64,000 nucleotides of DNA, taken from Blepharisma stoltei (lineage: Eukaryota > Ciliophora > Heterotrichea > Heterotrichida > Blepharismidae). The DNA is taken from positions 186,001 to 250,000 of the forward strand of contig CAJZBQ010000027.1 of assembly GCA_914767885.1 (NCBI GenBank), in the 5' to 3' direction. A program made the translations under genes and the position numbers. Positions 11,254-20,724 of the stretch are shown in pieces; positions within the stretch are counted from its first letter, which is position 1, and the number at the start of each line of letters is the position of its first letter. The notes below the pieces were generated by a model. The model had not been told where the DNA came from, did not search any database, and worked only from the letters and a program-made list of their open reading frames with translations.

Positions 11254-12303
11254 TTAGCCTTTGTAATAATAACTACTTGGGACACGAGTTTCAAGGTAGG
11301 TTTTTAAAGACTGAGACGACTCAATTAATCTTGTCATCCATTGCTTTACTTTTGGAGCATTTAAGTCAAAAATGTCTGGGCTCTCTACTAGAATATTAAT
11401 TAATTAATAAAAATGCTCTCAAGGCGAGAATTTCTATATACTCATCGTCCCATATAGACTCCACCAGACACCCTTCCCTTCGCCAAGGCGAGCGATTCGA
11501 ACAAATCTGGCTCCGATGTCCCTAGGGTTAAACCCACTCGGGACGAAATCCTCGTTATTACTCTAGGCAAATGCTATCTGAGGAGCCTACTCCGCTCTCC
11601 TCTCTAGGAATGCTGCTGATCGTGCCCCATGTTTCAGTTTTTATCACCCTGAGGCATGAGTAAAACCTGTAGCCCGATATACAATAAAGATACTGAATCT
11701 TTATCACAGCTTGATTTTCTACCTGGACGTTTAGTGCAGGTATTGAGAAAATTGTGCCAAGAGGTCTGTAGGTAGGTCGTCTCGCCATACTAAAGTATAC
11801 TCTACAAGAATATAGTTATACAAAAAGCTGAACACAAAAAAATCTGCATTTGTAGGGTGATCTCCTACAAAAAACCCTTGCCCAGCGTTATTTCTTTCTA
11901 ATCTAGCTTCAATTTTTTGCAGCCAATCAGGAATCTTATCAGAAAACGTTTTTTTGAGGCCTTCTTCATCTTTAGTCCAGAAAAAATTCGCGATATACAT
12001 TTGCATATCGTCTATTAAATCACAGAGAGACTCTATCCAATATATATCTTGAGGATTTGAAGTATACAAATTGTATTTTTGGCACAAATACCTGACAATT
12101 GAGCGAGTTTGAGCTAATCGGAGACCATCAATATCGACTACTGGCAATTGGCCAAATTCAGCGAGCCCTGAAACTTTAACCTCTGGCCATTCAGAAAATT
12201 GGACTCTGTGGTCTGTAAAAGGAACACCAACATAGTGAAGGAGGATTCTAATTACTTCTGCTCTTCCGTATAGGTCGAAATAGTGCACCACTATGTCTGA
12301 CAT
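11254..12303 (-). CDS. Sigma-like glutathione S-transferase 1, interrupted
   Basis: Glutathione S-transferase with N-terminal thioredoxin-like domain (VVHYFDLYGRAEVIRILLHY, then FGQLPVVDIDGLRLAQTRSI, the GSH-binding region) and an all-helical C-terminal domain. A paralogue lies just upstream (12544-13164). The frame breaks after YNYILVE and resumes as ILVESPDIFDLNAPKVKQWM at 11396, exactly at a 14-bp direct repeat. Removing 417 bp gives 210 residues, collinear with the 206-residue paralogue. The uninterrupted paralogue shows what the intact gene should look like. Confidence 0.85.
11397..11813 (-). mobile_element. Retroposon-like insertion in GST1
   Basis: A 417 bp unit bounded by direct repeats CTCTACTAGAATAT (11383-11396) and CTCTACAAGAATAT (11800-11813), one mismatch. 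On the minus strand it ends in an AT tail (TTAATTAATTAAT) next to the target repeat. Near the tail it carries GTTCGAATCGC, which resembles a tRNA-type B box. It is much GC-richer than the flanks. Together these suggest a tRNA-derived SINE, but the A box is not clear, so that origin is only tentative. Confidence 0.6.
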
Positions 12304-12543
12304 ACAGAAATTTATTATAAAAATTAATGGATATTTTTATTCGTAATCGCTCTTAATTTTGACCACTAGGAATATTTCGCTAATAATAGGCTGGACAAAG
12401 CATTTTCATTGCCTTTAAAAGTTAGATTAAGATATAAATAGTTTAGCAAATGCTGAAATGATGTGCTTAATTAACTCTAAATCCAGATATAAAGAAAAAT
12501 TGGTTTTTAATTAAACTCTCCTCATTAAAATTAAGCTAATTAG

Positions 12544-13164
12544 TTAAAAGTCACGTTGAGGACGAGAATCAAGATAAGTCTTCAAGGTCTGAGAGGATTC
12601 AATTATTCTTGTCATCCATTGCTTTACCTTTGGAGCATACGAGTCAAAATACTCAGGATGAATTTTAATGATAAAAGTATGCAACAACCCAAATGCATAA
12701 AAATCTGCTTTTGTTGCGTGGTCTCCTACAAAAAACCCTTGCCCTCCGTTATTTCTTTCTAATCTTGCTTCAAGTTTTCTAAGCCAATCAGGCATTCTTT
12801 CTTCAAAAGCTTTATTGAGACCTTCAAAATCTTTATTGTAAACAAATTTTCCCATATATGTTCCAATATCGTCTATTAAATCACAAAGACTCTCAACGTA
12901 ATACACGTCTTGAATGCCTGATACATAATAATTGTATTTTTGGCACAGGTAGCGAATAATCGACCTAGTTTGGACTAATCGATGACCATCAATGTCGACA
13001 GCTGGCAACTGACCGAATTCAGTGAATCCAGTAGCTTTTATTGCTGGCCATTCTTCGAATTGGATTCTGTGGTCTGTAAAAGGGATCCCAGCATAGTGAA
13101 GGATGAGTCTAATTGTTTCAGCTCTCCCGTAGATATCAAAATAGTGAACTACTATATCTGACAT
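12544..13164 (-). CDS. Sigma-like glutathione S-transferase 2
   Basis: Intact 206-residue GST paralogous to the interrupted copy at 11254-12303. The N-terminal GSH-binding half is MSDIVVHYFDIYGRAETIRL with the Tyr expected near residue 8. QLPAVDIDG and QTRSIIRYL mark the GSH site, followed by the helical substrate-binding domain (GGQGFFVGDHATKADFYAFG). Tandem duplication is the simplest origin. No introns or insertions. Confidence 0.92.
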   Translation of the reverse strand: MSDIVVHYFDIYGRAETIRLILHYAGIPFTDHRIQFEEWPAIKATGFTEFGQLPAVDIDGHRLVQTRSIIRYLCQKYNYYVSGIQDVYYVESLCDLIDDIGTYMGKFVYNKDFEGLNKAFEERMPDWLRKLEARLERNNGGQGFFVGDHATKADFYAFGLLHTFIIKIHPEYFDSYAPKVKQWMTRIIESSQTLKTYLDSRPQRDF

Positions 13165-13750
13165 TTTTGCTTGGATTTATTATTAAAATTAATGGACACT
13201 TCTATTAATAGTTTAAATTATTAAAGAAATCATATAGTTAAATCCAAATCTTTTAATATATTCACTCTAGTTAGGAAAATTATATATGAAGGATGAGAAG
13301 GAAAATTTTGATTCAATAACCTCATTTCTTTAGTGACTTTAGTTGGTATCTCATGTTCTGCCATCTGTTAAAATAGGTAATCATCAAATGGTGAAGTATA
13401 GATTTGGCTTTTTAATTTCTTCTTTGCTTAAATTTGTACAAGTGGGGTCGATCAATAGGCTATATTATTTCAAAAAATCATTCTTACAGTAAAAATAAAT
13501 AATCTATCAAAAAAAAATTAACTCTTTCCTGAGAGATAGTCTTTGGATCTTGACTCGAACAAGATCCGAAGAAGCATAGAAAAAGCTGACTTTTATGATT
13601 TTTTTCTTATTTTCTACCATAAATCCCAAATTCTAAAAACAAACTAATACTTATAAATTAAATAAAGCAGAAATCACCTGAAATAATTTGCAAAAAAGAA
13701 TTGAAGAAAAATCTATTTAAATATATTTTTTAATTAAATGTAATGCTATA
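13165..13750. other. Intergenic, nothing recognised
   Basis: AT-rich spacer between the GST2 start and the MYB gene stop. No supported open frame, RNA gene or terminal-repeat element seen. Confidence 0.5.
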
Positions 13751-14515
13751 TTACATATGAAAGCTCTCTTGTGTACTCAAAGGCATCATAAAAACTTCCT
13801 CACAGAGATATGGGTCATCTGTCCACATAAATTCAACTGGAGCTTCTTCATAGTAACTCGACACAGTTGCTGATGAGAATGGGTTCGAAATATGATGCCC
13901 TGTTATTATTAGTTCATCCTCTTCAAGTGGCATAAACTCTGGAAAACTCTCAGATTTTTCACATTCTTCATCTTTTACGCTGTTTTCATCTAAAGTAGTG
14001 GACACGTCGTTGTCCTGAGTTTGGCGCTTCTTTTTTTGGAGTGAAGATAAGATTTTTGAAGATAATAATTTATCGTGCTCTTTGAGGTCTTCTCTTGTCC
14101 CATCAATCCCTTTAATTTTTCTAAATCTTTTCCGTATAGTAGAATAGAAGTGATTTTTTATTGAATTGTCAGTCCTCCCTGGGAGAAATTTTGAAATTTC
14201 TGCCCATTTGTTTCCAAGCTTTTCATGGTTTTCAAATAGCAGAAGTTCTTCATCAAGGCTTCAGTTGTCCTTGTTAATGCCAGGGTTGAGGTGGTTGTGT
14301 CATCTTTCTCTGCACTGCTTTCCAGTTCTTTGAGAATTAAATTGGAGGCTTAGCTTTTCAGAAATCACTGTTCACTGTTTTGTCCCATTTTCTATCACTA
14401 GCTTTCTAATGGCTTCATCTTCTTGTGAAGACCAAGCTCTGCGCTTGGTAAAGAAATCTTTGGCTGCCTTCAAGGAATGTCTGGATTTCTTGGAATGCTT
14501 TGCTTTTGAGCGCAT
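13751..14515 (-). CDS. R2R3 MYB DNA-binding protein
   Basis: A 254-residue protein with two MYB repeats near the N-terminus. R2 is RRAWSSQEDEAI..KQWTVIS..QCRERWHNHLNP; R3 is DNWSLDEELLLF..NKWAEISKFL..SIKNHFYSTIRK. The tryptophans regularly spaced in MYB repeats include three encoded by TGA (in KQWTV, CRERWHNHL and DNWSL), firm support for TGA=Trp. The acidic C-terminal half could be an activation region. Likely a nuclear transcription or cell-cycle regulator. Under a standard code only the C-terminal 84 residues would be seen. Confidence 0.92.
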
Positions 14516-14928
14516 AATTAATATTTATTAATTGTTCGTTTTAAAATTCAAATTTAATGATTAATTGAGAAGTAAATAAATTCAAAAAAATTGTTGAGAA
14601 ATTGGTTTGAGTGTATATGGATGGATTGTGCATTATTAAAGGAAAATAAATTAAAACATGAAGTGAAGCTGGTTTTGTGTTTTAATGATTTTAGATTGAT
14701 GACAAATTTTGTATAAAAAGTAATTAGTTAATCCTTGCTTGGTCAGCAAGAATAACTGAGAAAATTGAAGATTTTTATTAATGTGGAAAACCAATCGTAA
14801 GTCATCCATTTTCAGCATTTTATGACGTTTTAATTACTCTAAAAATAAAAACTACAGTTTGTGAGGTAATTTAGATATTTAATTTGTCAAAGCTGGAAGT
14901 AAGACAGGTTTACAGTATATATATTTAA
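14516..14928. other. Intergenic, nothing recognised
   Basis: AT-rich spacer between the MYB gene start and the next gene on the same strand. No gene or repeat found. Confidence 0.45.
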
Positions 14929-15451
14929 TTATAGATGTAAATTAATTATGCTGGACTCAAACAGTAATCTATCAACAAATTTTGCTTTGCTGGGTCCATG
15001 CCTTCTTCTTACCTTTTTATTGCTCGCCTCAGTTGAGGCATCAATTTCTTTTCGAGATTCTTGCTGAATAGTAACTTTAACCTTAATTTCATTAGCAAGC
15101 TTTGTAAGAGAATCTATCCTCTCTTCAATATCAGTTTTATCCGACGCTAAATCACGGTTAAAAGATTCTGGAAAATCGTTATGCTTTATTCCAATTTTTT
15201 GTGTGCGAAAATGCTGATCAAAGCTTACATCCCAAGAATTATAGAATTTTTCCCATAGATGGCGCTGCTTGCCCTTGATTTGCCCACTAGGAAAACTTTT
15301 TGGTTTGACCAAACCATATGGTACTGGTCGAACCAAAAAATTTTCCCAGTGGGCAAATCAAAGGCAAACAGCGCCATCTATGGGAAAATTCTATAGATCT
15401 TCCCATATGACTAATGATTGTTATCCCCTTTTTCTTCGCTTTTTTAAACAT
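14929..15451 (-). CDS. Small basic protein, split by a palindromic IES
   Basis: I do not recognise the family. Removing a 154 bp palindromic TA-bounded element joins MFKKAKKKGITIISHMGRS to NSWDVSFDQHFRTQ and gives 122 residues. The frame then reaches TAA at 14929 without stops, and the total is a multiple of three. The C-terminal half has a helical stretch (DIEERIDSLTKLANEIKVKV) and a basic patch (KKVRRRHGPSKAKF). The open frame that reads through the palindrome (to 15336) is an artefact of the element. Confidence 0.6.
15242..15395. mobile_element. Long-palindrome IES (154 bp)
   Basis: Nearly perfect fold-back element with arms of about 70 bp. It begins TAGAATTTTTCCCATAGATG, and its mirror CATCTATGGGAAAATTCTA ends it, with a centre near 15320. 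It is flanked by TA on both sides (15240-15243 and 15392-15395). Deleting it restores the frame of the host gene. The structure matches a MITE-like IES. Confidence 0.8.
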
Positions 15452-15713
15452 TTATCTTTTTTATGATTTAATAATCCCAATAAATAAAATTCCAATTTTT
15501 GCATTCAAAATTTAATTTAAATATATTGATAAATATACATATTAATTTATATATACAGTTTAAATTTCACTATATAAAATAATCAATAAATAAATTAAAA
15601 TTAAATTAAAATAAGTTTAAGTGAGTTTGGATTTTATTTTTCTGATATTAATCTATTTGAAACATAATGTTGAAGAAATGAATCATAAGGAAAAATAAAG
15701 ATGAAAATATATA

Positions 15714-16933
15714 ATGGAAGAATCTGATACAAGAGTTACGAAGAATATTCCTCAAGAGGCCTATTTTTTTCAGCCAACAGGGCCATCAGTTTGCCTAAAT
15801 TCGGGCCAATCCATAATCAGATTCATATTTTACGGAGTTCCTTTTACCAATTATGAGCTCAATGAGCTATCAAATTTCAAAGAAGCAATTAATTCTTTCT
15901 CTCCCAGAATAAATCTGCCTCCACATTTTACCGATGAGGAGCTTCTCAGAATCCTCATCAGTTCAGGGTTCAACAAAAAGCAAGCTGTCAAAGATTTATT
16001 AGCAGCAATTCAATGGCGAGCTAATCTTTCACAAGGATTTTATACTCTCCTTCCGAAATGTGAGCATCTGATTAACACAGGCGGAATTTATTTTCACGGA
16101 AGAGATTTTCATTATAGGCCGCTTCTTGTGATAAATGTATCGAGGATCAATTTTAATGCCCATTCTGTTGAAGAATATTCGTGACTCCTTTGTTTTTGGC
16201 TTGAGTATGGAATTCAGTCTTTAATGTTACCAGGACACGTTGAGAACTGGATGGTCATTATAGACTTGGAAAACCAGTCCTTAACCCCTTTAAATTGAAA
16301 CAAAATTTCCATTTTTCGCCCTCCTTAAATTTGAACAAAATTTTTTTCTATATGAAAATTTTTTTAATGAAAATATTAATTTTATAAAATTAGTTTTGAC
16401 CTAATTTAATATACAAAATGCAATCTGAATACTATTTTAAACAGTTTTTACACTGATTCGATTTATTATTTTAATTATTTCTTTATAAAAATAAATTAAA
16501 ATTCATAGATTGTGCTCAATTTATTCTTTTTTATCAAATTTAAATAAATTTTTTTGTTTTAGAAAAATATTAATTCCCTTTAAATTAGAGCAGGATTTTT
16601 TTTTCAGTTTAAAGGGGAGGAGTAAGGCAAATTCCGTGGACTGATCTAAAATCACTGGTGGATCTATTGAAAACTAATTATAGATGTAGGATGATTACTG
16701 CTTATATAGTAAACTCGCCTTTTACTATGAAGTGTATGTGAAAAATGATAAGACCGTTTATACCGGAGCAAACTGCAAATAAAGTTAAAATATTAGGGTA
16801 CGGTCCAGTTGACGAGCTGAAGAAACTCTTTGCAAGACATCAATATGAAGAAAAATATGGAGGATCTGCCCCAAATGCCACAGTTTTTTGGCCTCCAACG
16901 ATGCCACCTGGACCTTTTGCTCCTTCATCATAA
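15714..16933 (+). CDS. CRAL-TRIO (Sec14-like) lipid-binding protein, split by an IES
   Basis: A 292-residue Sec14-family lipid transfer protein. It has an N-terminal helical region, then the CRAL-TRIO domain: GIYFHGRDFHYRPLLVINVS, LEYGIQS, ENWMVIIDLENQSL, then after the IES PWTDLKSLVDLLKTNYRCRM, AYIVNSPFTMKCMWKMIRPF and VKILG. TGA encodes Trp at EEYSWLL and at the conserved MWKMIRPF. The frame is restored only when 341 bp (16284-16624) are removed at TTA|AGG. The Pro-rich C-terminus (WPPTMPPGPFAPSS) is unusual. Confidence 0.9.
16284..16624. mobile_element. TA-bounded IES, CCCCTTTAAATTG family (341 bp)
   Basis: Begins TAACCCCTTTAAATTG and ends AGTTTAAAGGGGAGGAGTA: C/G-rich terminal inverted repeats with TA at both ends. 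The left end carries a second, nearby copy of the terminal motif (CCTCCTTAAATTTGAACAAA) separated by a TTTCCATTTTTCGCC module. The interior is AT-rich with no coding. It sits inside CRAL-TRIO coding sequence. Confidence 0.88.
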
Positions 16934-17022
16934 TTGAAATTAATTTATCATTATTGCATTATATCGTATCTTTATAAATAACACAAAATTAATCCCCCTT
17001 TTTTATAATCATAATCAGCTTA

Positions 17023-17430
17023 ATGGAATCAATAGAAAACGAAACTGGGTTTCCTTGTCCTATTTGTTCAAATTCTTATCCTACACAAGCAGAAGTAATG
17101 ATACATATAAAATCCCATGGAGGACAAGAAAATCTCTGTATTATCTGCGACAAGTATTTTATAGGAAAAAATGAACTGAGCTCTCACTTGAAATCGCACC
17201 CAACATGCTGATATTGCAAGATGAAATTGCATAATTTTAAAGATTACGAGGACCATAATTTAGGCTGCCATCTTGATAAACTAATAGAAGACCAAAAAAT
17301 ATTTTTCACTTCTAATAAAAGTGGACTTAAGAGGACAAAATGCAGATTTTGCTCGTTGATTTTGCCAAACAGGCTATACGCATTAGTTCATGTAAGATTT
17401 GTTCATTTGTTATTAACAAGGCTAATTTAA
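17023..17430 (+). CDS. C2H2 zinc-finger protein
   Basis: A 135-residue protein with four Cys/His modules. CPIC..HIKSH and CIIC..HLKSH are classical C2H2 fingers. CWYC..HNLGCH and CRFC..HVRFVH are more divergent. TGA at 17209 encodes Trp between the zinc-binding cysteines of the third module. It contains little outside the fingers, so it could bind nucleic acid or protein. Complete from ATG 17023 to TAA. Confidence 0.8.
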
Positions 17431-17489
17431 CTGATTCTTTTTAATTCTTATTCCTGTATATAATAGTGATTTTTTCTAAAAATTCTTAG

Positions 17490-17562
17490 CTCTCCTCCCC
17501 TTTAAATTGGAACAAGATATTGTTAAAATTTCAAATTTTTTGGGGGTACTTTAATGCGTTCA
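17490..17562. repeat. Solitary IES-type end
   Basis: CTCCTCCCCTTTAAATTGGA followed by the doubled-end spacer (AAATTTTTTGGGGGTACTTTA), as found at one end of several IESs here. I could not find a matching opposite end nearby, so it may be a relic or an element whose other end has diverged. Confidence 0.45.
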
Positions 17563-17689
17563 TATTATAATAGCAATTCAATGCATTTCTAATCAGGAAA
17601 TAAAGCACTTACTCTGGAATTTTAAAAAATTAAGGGTATAAATTTCATTATTTTTTTGATTTTAGATAAATTTTTATAAATAAATATTC

Positions 17690-18108
17690 ATAAAGTTAGT
17701 GAAATATTCAGAAAAACGGATAAAAATGGAGATGGAAAAATCAGCAGAGAAGAAATAACGAGCCAATACATCCACACTGTTGGGACAATAAATGCCCAAG
17801 CTGAAGTAGAGCAATTTTGAAAGAAGTTGACAAAGATGTAAATGGCTTTTTTTATTATACAGAATTCTCAAAGCAGCAATAGATATAAGAACACATTTAT
17901 CCTCAGAAAACAAAGAAGCTGCATTTAAATTATTTGATAGAGAGAAAAATCGGAAGATTTCAAAAAGTAAGCTGAAAAAGGTTTTATGAGGGACGAGTCG
18001 AGGCGATGGCCATATTTGGAGAGATATTATTAGGTAAGCTGATAAAGAATGGAGATGGAAAAATTAATTTGCAAGAATTTCAGGAACTAATATTGTCGAA
18101 AGCGTAAA
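17690..18108 (+). pseudogene. Decayed EF-hand (CDPK/calmodulin-like) pseudogene
   Basis: Shows EF-hand loops in different frames: FRKTDKNGDGKISREEI at the start, KLFDREKNRKISKSKLKKV in the middle and ADKNGDGKINLQEFQELI at the end. Frameshifts and stops separate them. The order and spacing resemble the calmodulin-like tail of a calcium-dependent kinase. No single frame is open, and known IES or intron removal does not rescue it. Its 3' part is duplicated immediately downstream. Confidence 0.75.
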
Positions 18109-18570
18109 AATGTTATAATTAAATTAATAGGGATATTTTTGATGGCAATGATGAAATTAAGACTGAGCTCAGGCGATGAAAGGTCCTACCAGGTTTTGAG
18201 CCATCATAAATCATAAATTAAATAATATGCTTCTATTGCAATTGCATTGATACTGCTTAGATATTAAGCACGATGGAAATGGGAGTATTTAATGAAACTG
18301 TTTTAGGAGGCCGGCTCTAGGCGATCATCATATTTGGAATGATATTATAGGAAGCTGATAAGAATGAGATAAAGATTGATTTTCAAGAATTTCAAGTATT
18401 AATATTGTCTAAAGCATAAAAATTTTATAATTAAATTGCTGATGGCAACGATGAAAATACTACTGAGATAAGACGATGAAAGTTCTACCAGGTAATTTGA
18501 GCCATCGGCATTAGGATGAATTAATAATACGTTTCTATTACAATTGTATTGATACTACTTCGATATTAAA
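17985..18570 (+). repeat. Tandem duplication of pseudogene 3' end
   Basis: The segment starting near 17990 (GGCGATGGCCATATTTGG) and running to about 18270 recurs, diverged, from about 18305 (GGCGATCATCATATTTGG) to about 18565. Shared landmarks include AGCTGATAA, TTCAAGAATTTCA, TTGTC(G/T)AAAGC, GATGGCAA(T/C)GATGAAA and CTACCAGG. Both copies are non-coding, so duplication occurred after or during decay. Confidence 0.7.
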
Positions 18571-19060
18571 TAAGCCCGATTGTATGTATTTCTTTCAAAA
18601 GTATGTAACAGTGCGAATTTTACTATGAAAATCTAAATAAGATAATACAGAAATTAATTTTATTTTCACAATTGCTAAAATATTTTATATTCTCTATTGT
18701 TAAAATTAAAAATTGAATAAATTTAGTTTTAAAACTATTAATAAAAATCTTTAGATATTTGAGCATCTCATATTCTTTTGGATGGAAATTTTATAATTCC
18801 GACGAAAAACAATAATTTTAAAATTGATAGATTATTTTGCTTACAATATTTAATTAATAAATAAATTAACCTCATATCTTAATATGTCAAATATTTTAAT
18901 ATAACTTATATGAAAAAGCTTAACCTGAATACTATAATTCATCAATAAAATTACATGCAAGTATTAAGGTAAGAATAATAAAAATATTCTTAATATTAAT
19001 CTCAAAATCTTTCAAGAGCTCAAAATAAAAGAAAAAATTATAAAGAAGCATTATTCATAA
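18571..19060. other. AT-rich spacer, nothing recognised
   Basis: Follows the decayed EF-hand duplication. No open frame, RNA gene or terminal-repeat element is evident. Confidence 0.45.
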
Positions 19061-19375
19061 ATGGGAACTAAAGCATCAAAGCAGGAAATAATATCTTTAA
19101 AGCAAAACAATTTCTTCAAGAGAGCAGAAGGAATCAAAAGAGCGAAGATGCCTTCTCAAATCTCAGGCAGATCATCAGATACAGTAAGGAATGGACTAGT
19201 GGCAGGAGATGCAACTCCTCCATTATCTCCTAGAAATCATAAATCAACCCCGAAAAATAATTTTGTGAAGACCCAAAAAATTTTAAAAGCCTTTGTTTTC
19301 AACCATGCAATAAAAATAAAATCAGGAAATTTTCTCTATTGAGCATTTTATGACTATGAGATTTGGTATTTATAG
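19061..19375 (+). CDS. Putative myristoylated small protein or 5' block
   Basis: Open frame of 104 residues (one TGA as Trp) starting MGTKASKQ, which fits an N-myristoylation signal. The rest is basic and Ser/Pro-rich (PPLSPRNHKSTPK). No family recognised. It may be the 5' block of the disordered protein encoded further on the same strand (19672-20699), with interrupting DNA between, but I could not define a junction. Confidence 0.4.
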
Positions 19376-19671
19376 AGAATATTAGGTTATCAACAGCAAA
19401 AGTGCACAGATTTGTGATCATTTGAGCATTTTGAAAGGTTCAAGGGTTAATGCTTTACGCAGCTGAGAAGGTTACCTTTAAGTGGAGCGCATGCAGGAGC
19501 CAAGTTGCATTGCTCAGGAGTGATACTCGCCTACTAAGAAGTAAAATTATAATTTTGGTCAATGTGGAATATTATTTTAAGTAACAAAATTCCTCTTAAA
19601 TATACAGTTGGCTTAATCCCTATTTTTGAGAGTTATTGCTAAGACAATTTTAAACACCTCATTAATCTTAA

Positions 19672-20699
19672 TCTCATTTCGACCATATTGATATTTTTCA
19701 AAAACATAGAGAGAAATCCGTAGAAAGCATTGATATAACGAAAGCAAGAATGTTTTTGCGAAAACCAAGAAAAAGACAAATAAGCCAGTTATCATCAGTC
19801 CCAAGCCCAATATTAGAGCCAAGTCCTCCTCCAATAAAGAAAAATAAAATAATGGTATGCATTTTTTCTTTGATTGCCAATAATTTTACAGAGCAATAAC
19901 CTTCTTAAATTATATTAAATTTAAATTAAAAATGCCAAGCAATTAAAGAGAAAACGCTATACTTGATTCAGACCGTTCCACTTCTGATTCTGCAAGATTA
20001 GGAGATATTTTTGAGCATCCTCAGAAAATCCACCAAAAAAGAAAAGAAAAACTTGGGAAATCTCACGCAAAAAATACGAAGGCAGGTTCAATGGCATTGC
20101 CTTTTTGATAGTGTTCATTTTACCAAGTATTTTTGGCCGAAAATTGGTTGAAACTTTTTTATAGTGAGACATTTGACTGAAAAACCCGTTAATTTTGGAC
20201 CAAATGTCAAAATTTTGCACCAAATGCATTTCGATGAAATATACACTGTCAAAATTCACCGTCATTTGGCATGGAGCCAAAAAATACATCAATAAAGTAT
20301 ATTAGCTTTGCCCCTAGATCATTATCACCGAAATCATCTGATACTTCTGGACTAAGTAGTAAAAAAGATACAAGCTTTTTTGAGACTAGAAATGGGGCGA
20401 TCTCGTTTTTAAAATTAATTAAAGATAAAACAGAAACAAATTTTTTATCCGAAAGCAAATTTCTTTTTGCCCCAAATGTTCAGACACAAATTCCAATAGA
20501 TTCTCAGTCGCAATCTCCATCACGAAAATCTACTATTCCTGCTGTTTCTCCTGCATCAGTTAGAACTGTTAGGCTAAGAGGAAGATCGAAACAAAAAAGT
20601 GACGCAACTCCAGAAAATTTTGACAAAATTGACTTAAAAAATCCACGAAAAAGCAATTGGACATGGAAATCGTCAACTGGAAGAATAATTTTGGGATAA
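19672..20699 (+). CDS. Disordered basic Ser/Pro-rich protein, two IESs
   Basis: Unknown protein. Three open blocks join in frame when 104 bp (19858-19961) and 138 bp (20111-20248) are removed: KARMFLRKPRKRQISQLSS, then IMVLDSDRSTSDSARLGDIF, then QNSPSFGMEPKNTSIKYIS and on to TAA at 20697. The result is at least 261 residues, highly basic and disordered, with SPSP and SPPP motifs and an RLRGRSKQK patch. No ATG lies at the 5' end of the frame, so an upstream block is missing, possibly that at 19061. Confidence 0.45.
19858..19961. mobile_element. Putative IES (104 bp)
   Basis: TA-bounded. The ends form imperfect inverted repeats: TATGCATTTTTTCTTTGATT at the left, and the complement of the right end reads TATAGCGTTTTCTCTTTAAT. 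Deletion joins ATG-GTA to CTT-GAT in one frame. Confidence 0.6.
20111..20248. mobile_element. Putative IES with a TG right boundary (138 bp)
   Basis: Left boundary TA at 20109; the complement of the right end (CAGTGTATATTTCATC) mirrors the left TAGTGTTCATTTTACC. The right flank is TG rather than TA. Frame continuity demands this junction: the nearby genuine TA sites on the right lead to stops. Confidence 0.4.
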
Positions 20700-20724
20700 T
20701 TTTTGATAAAATTAAAAATTTCAT

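Noticed and set aside
11460-11500. Functional tRNA gene
   Set aside because: Only a B-box-like motif; no cloverleaf or acceptor stem could be formed by eye.
14929-15336. 135-residue reading through the palindrome
   Set aside because: The N-terminal part is translated from the palindromic element; removing the element gives a better start and the same downstream frame.
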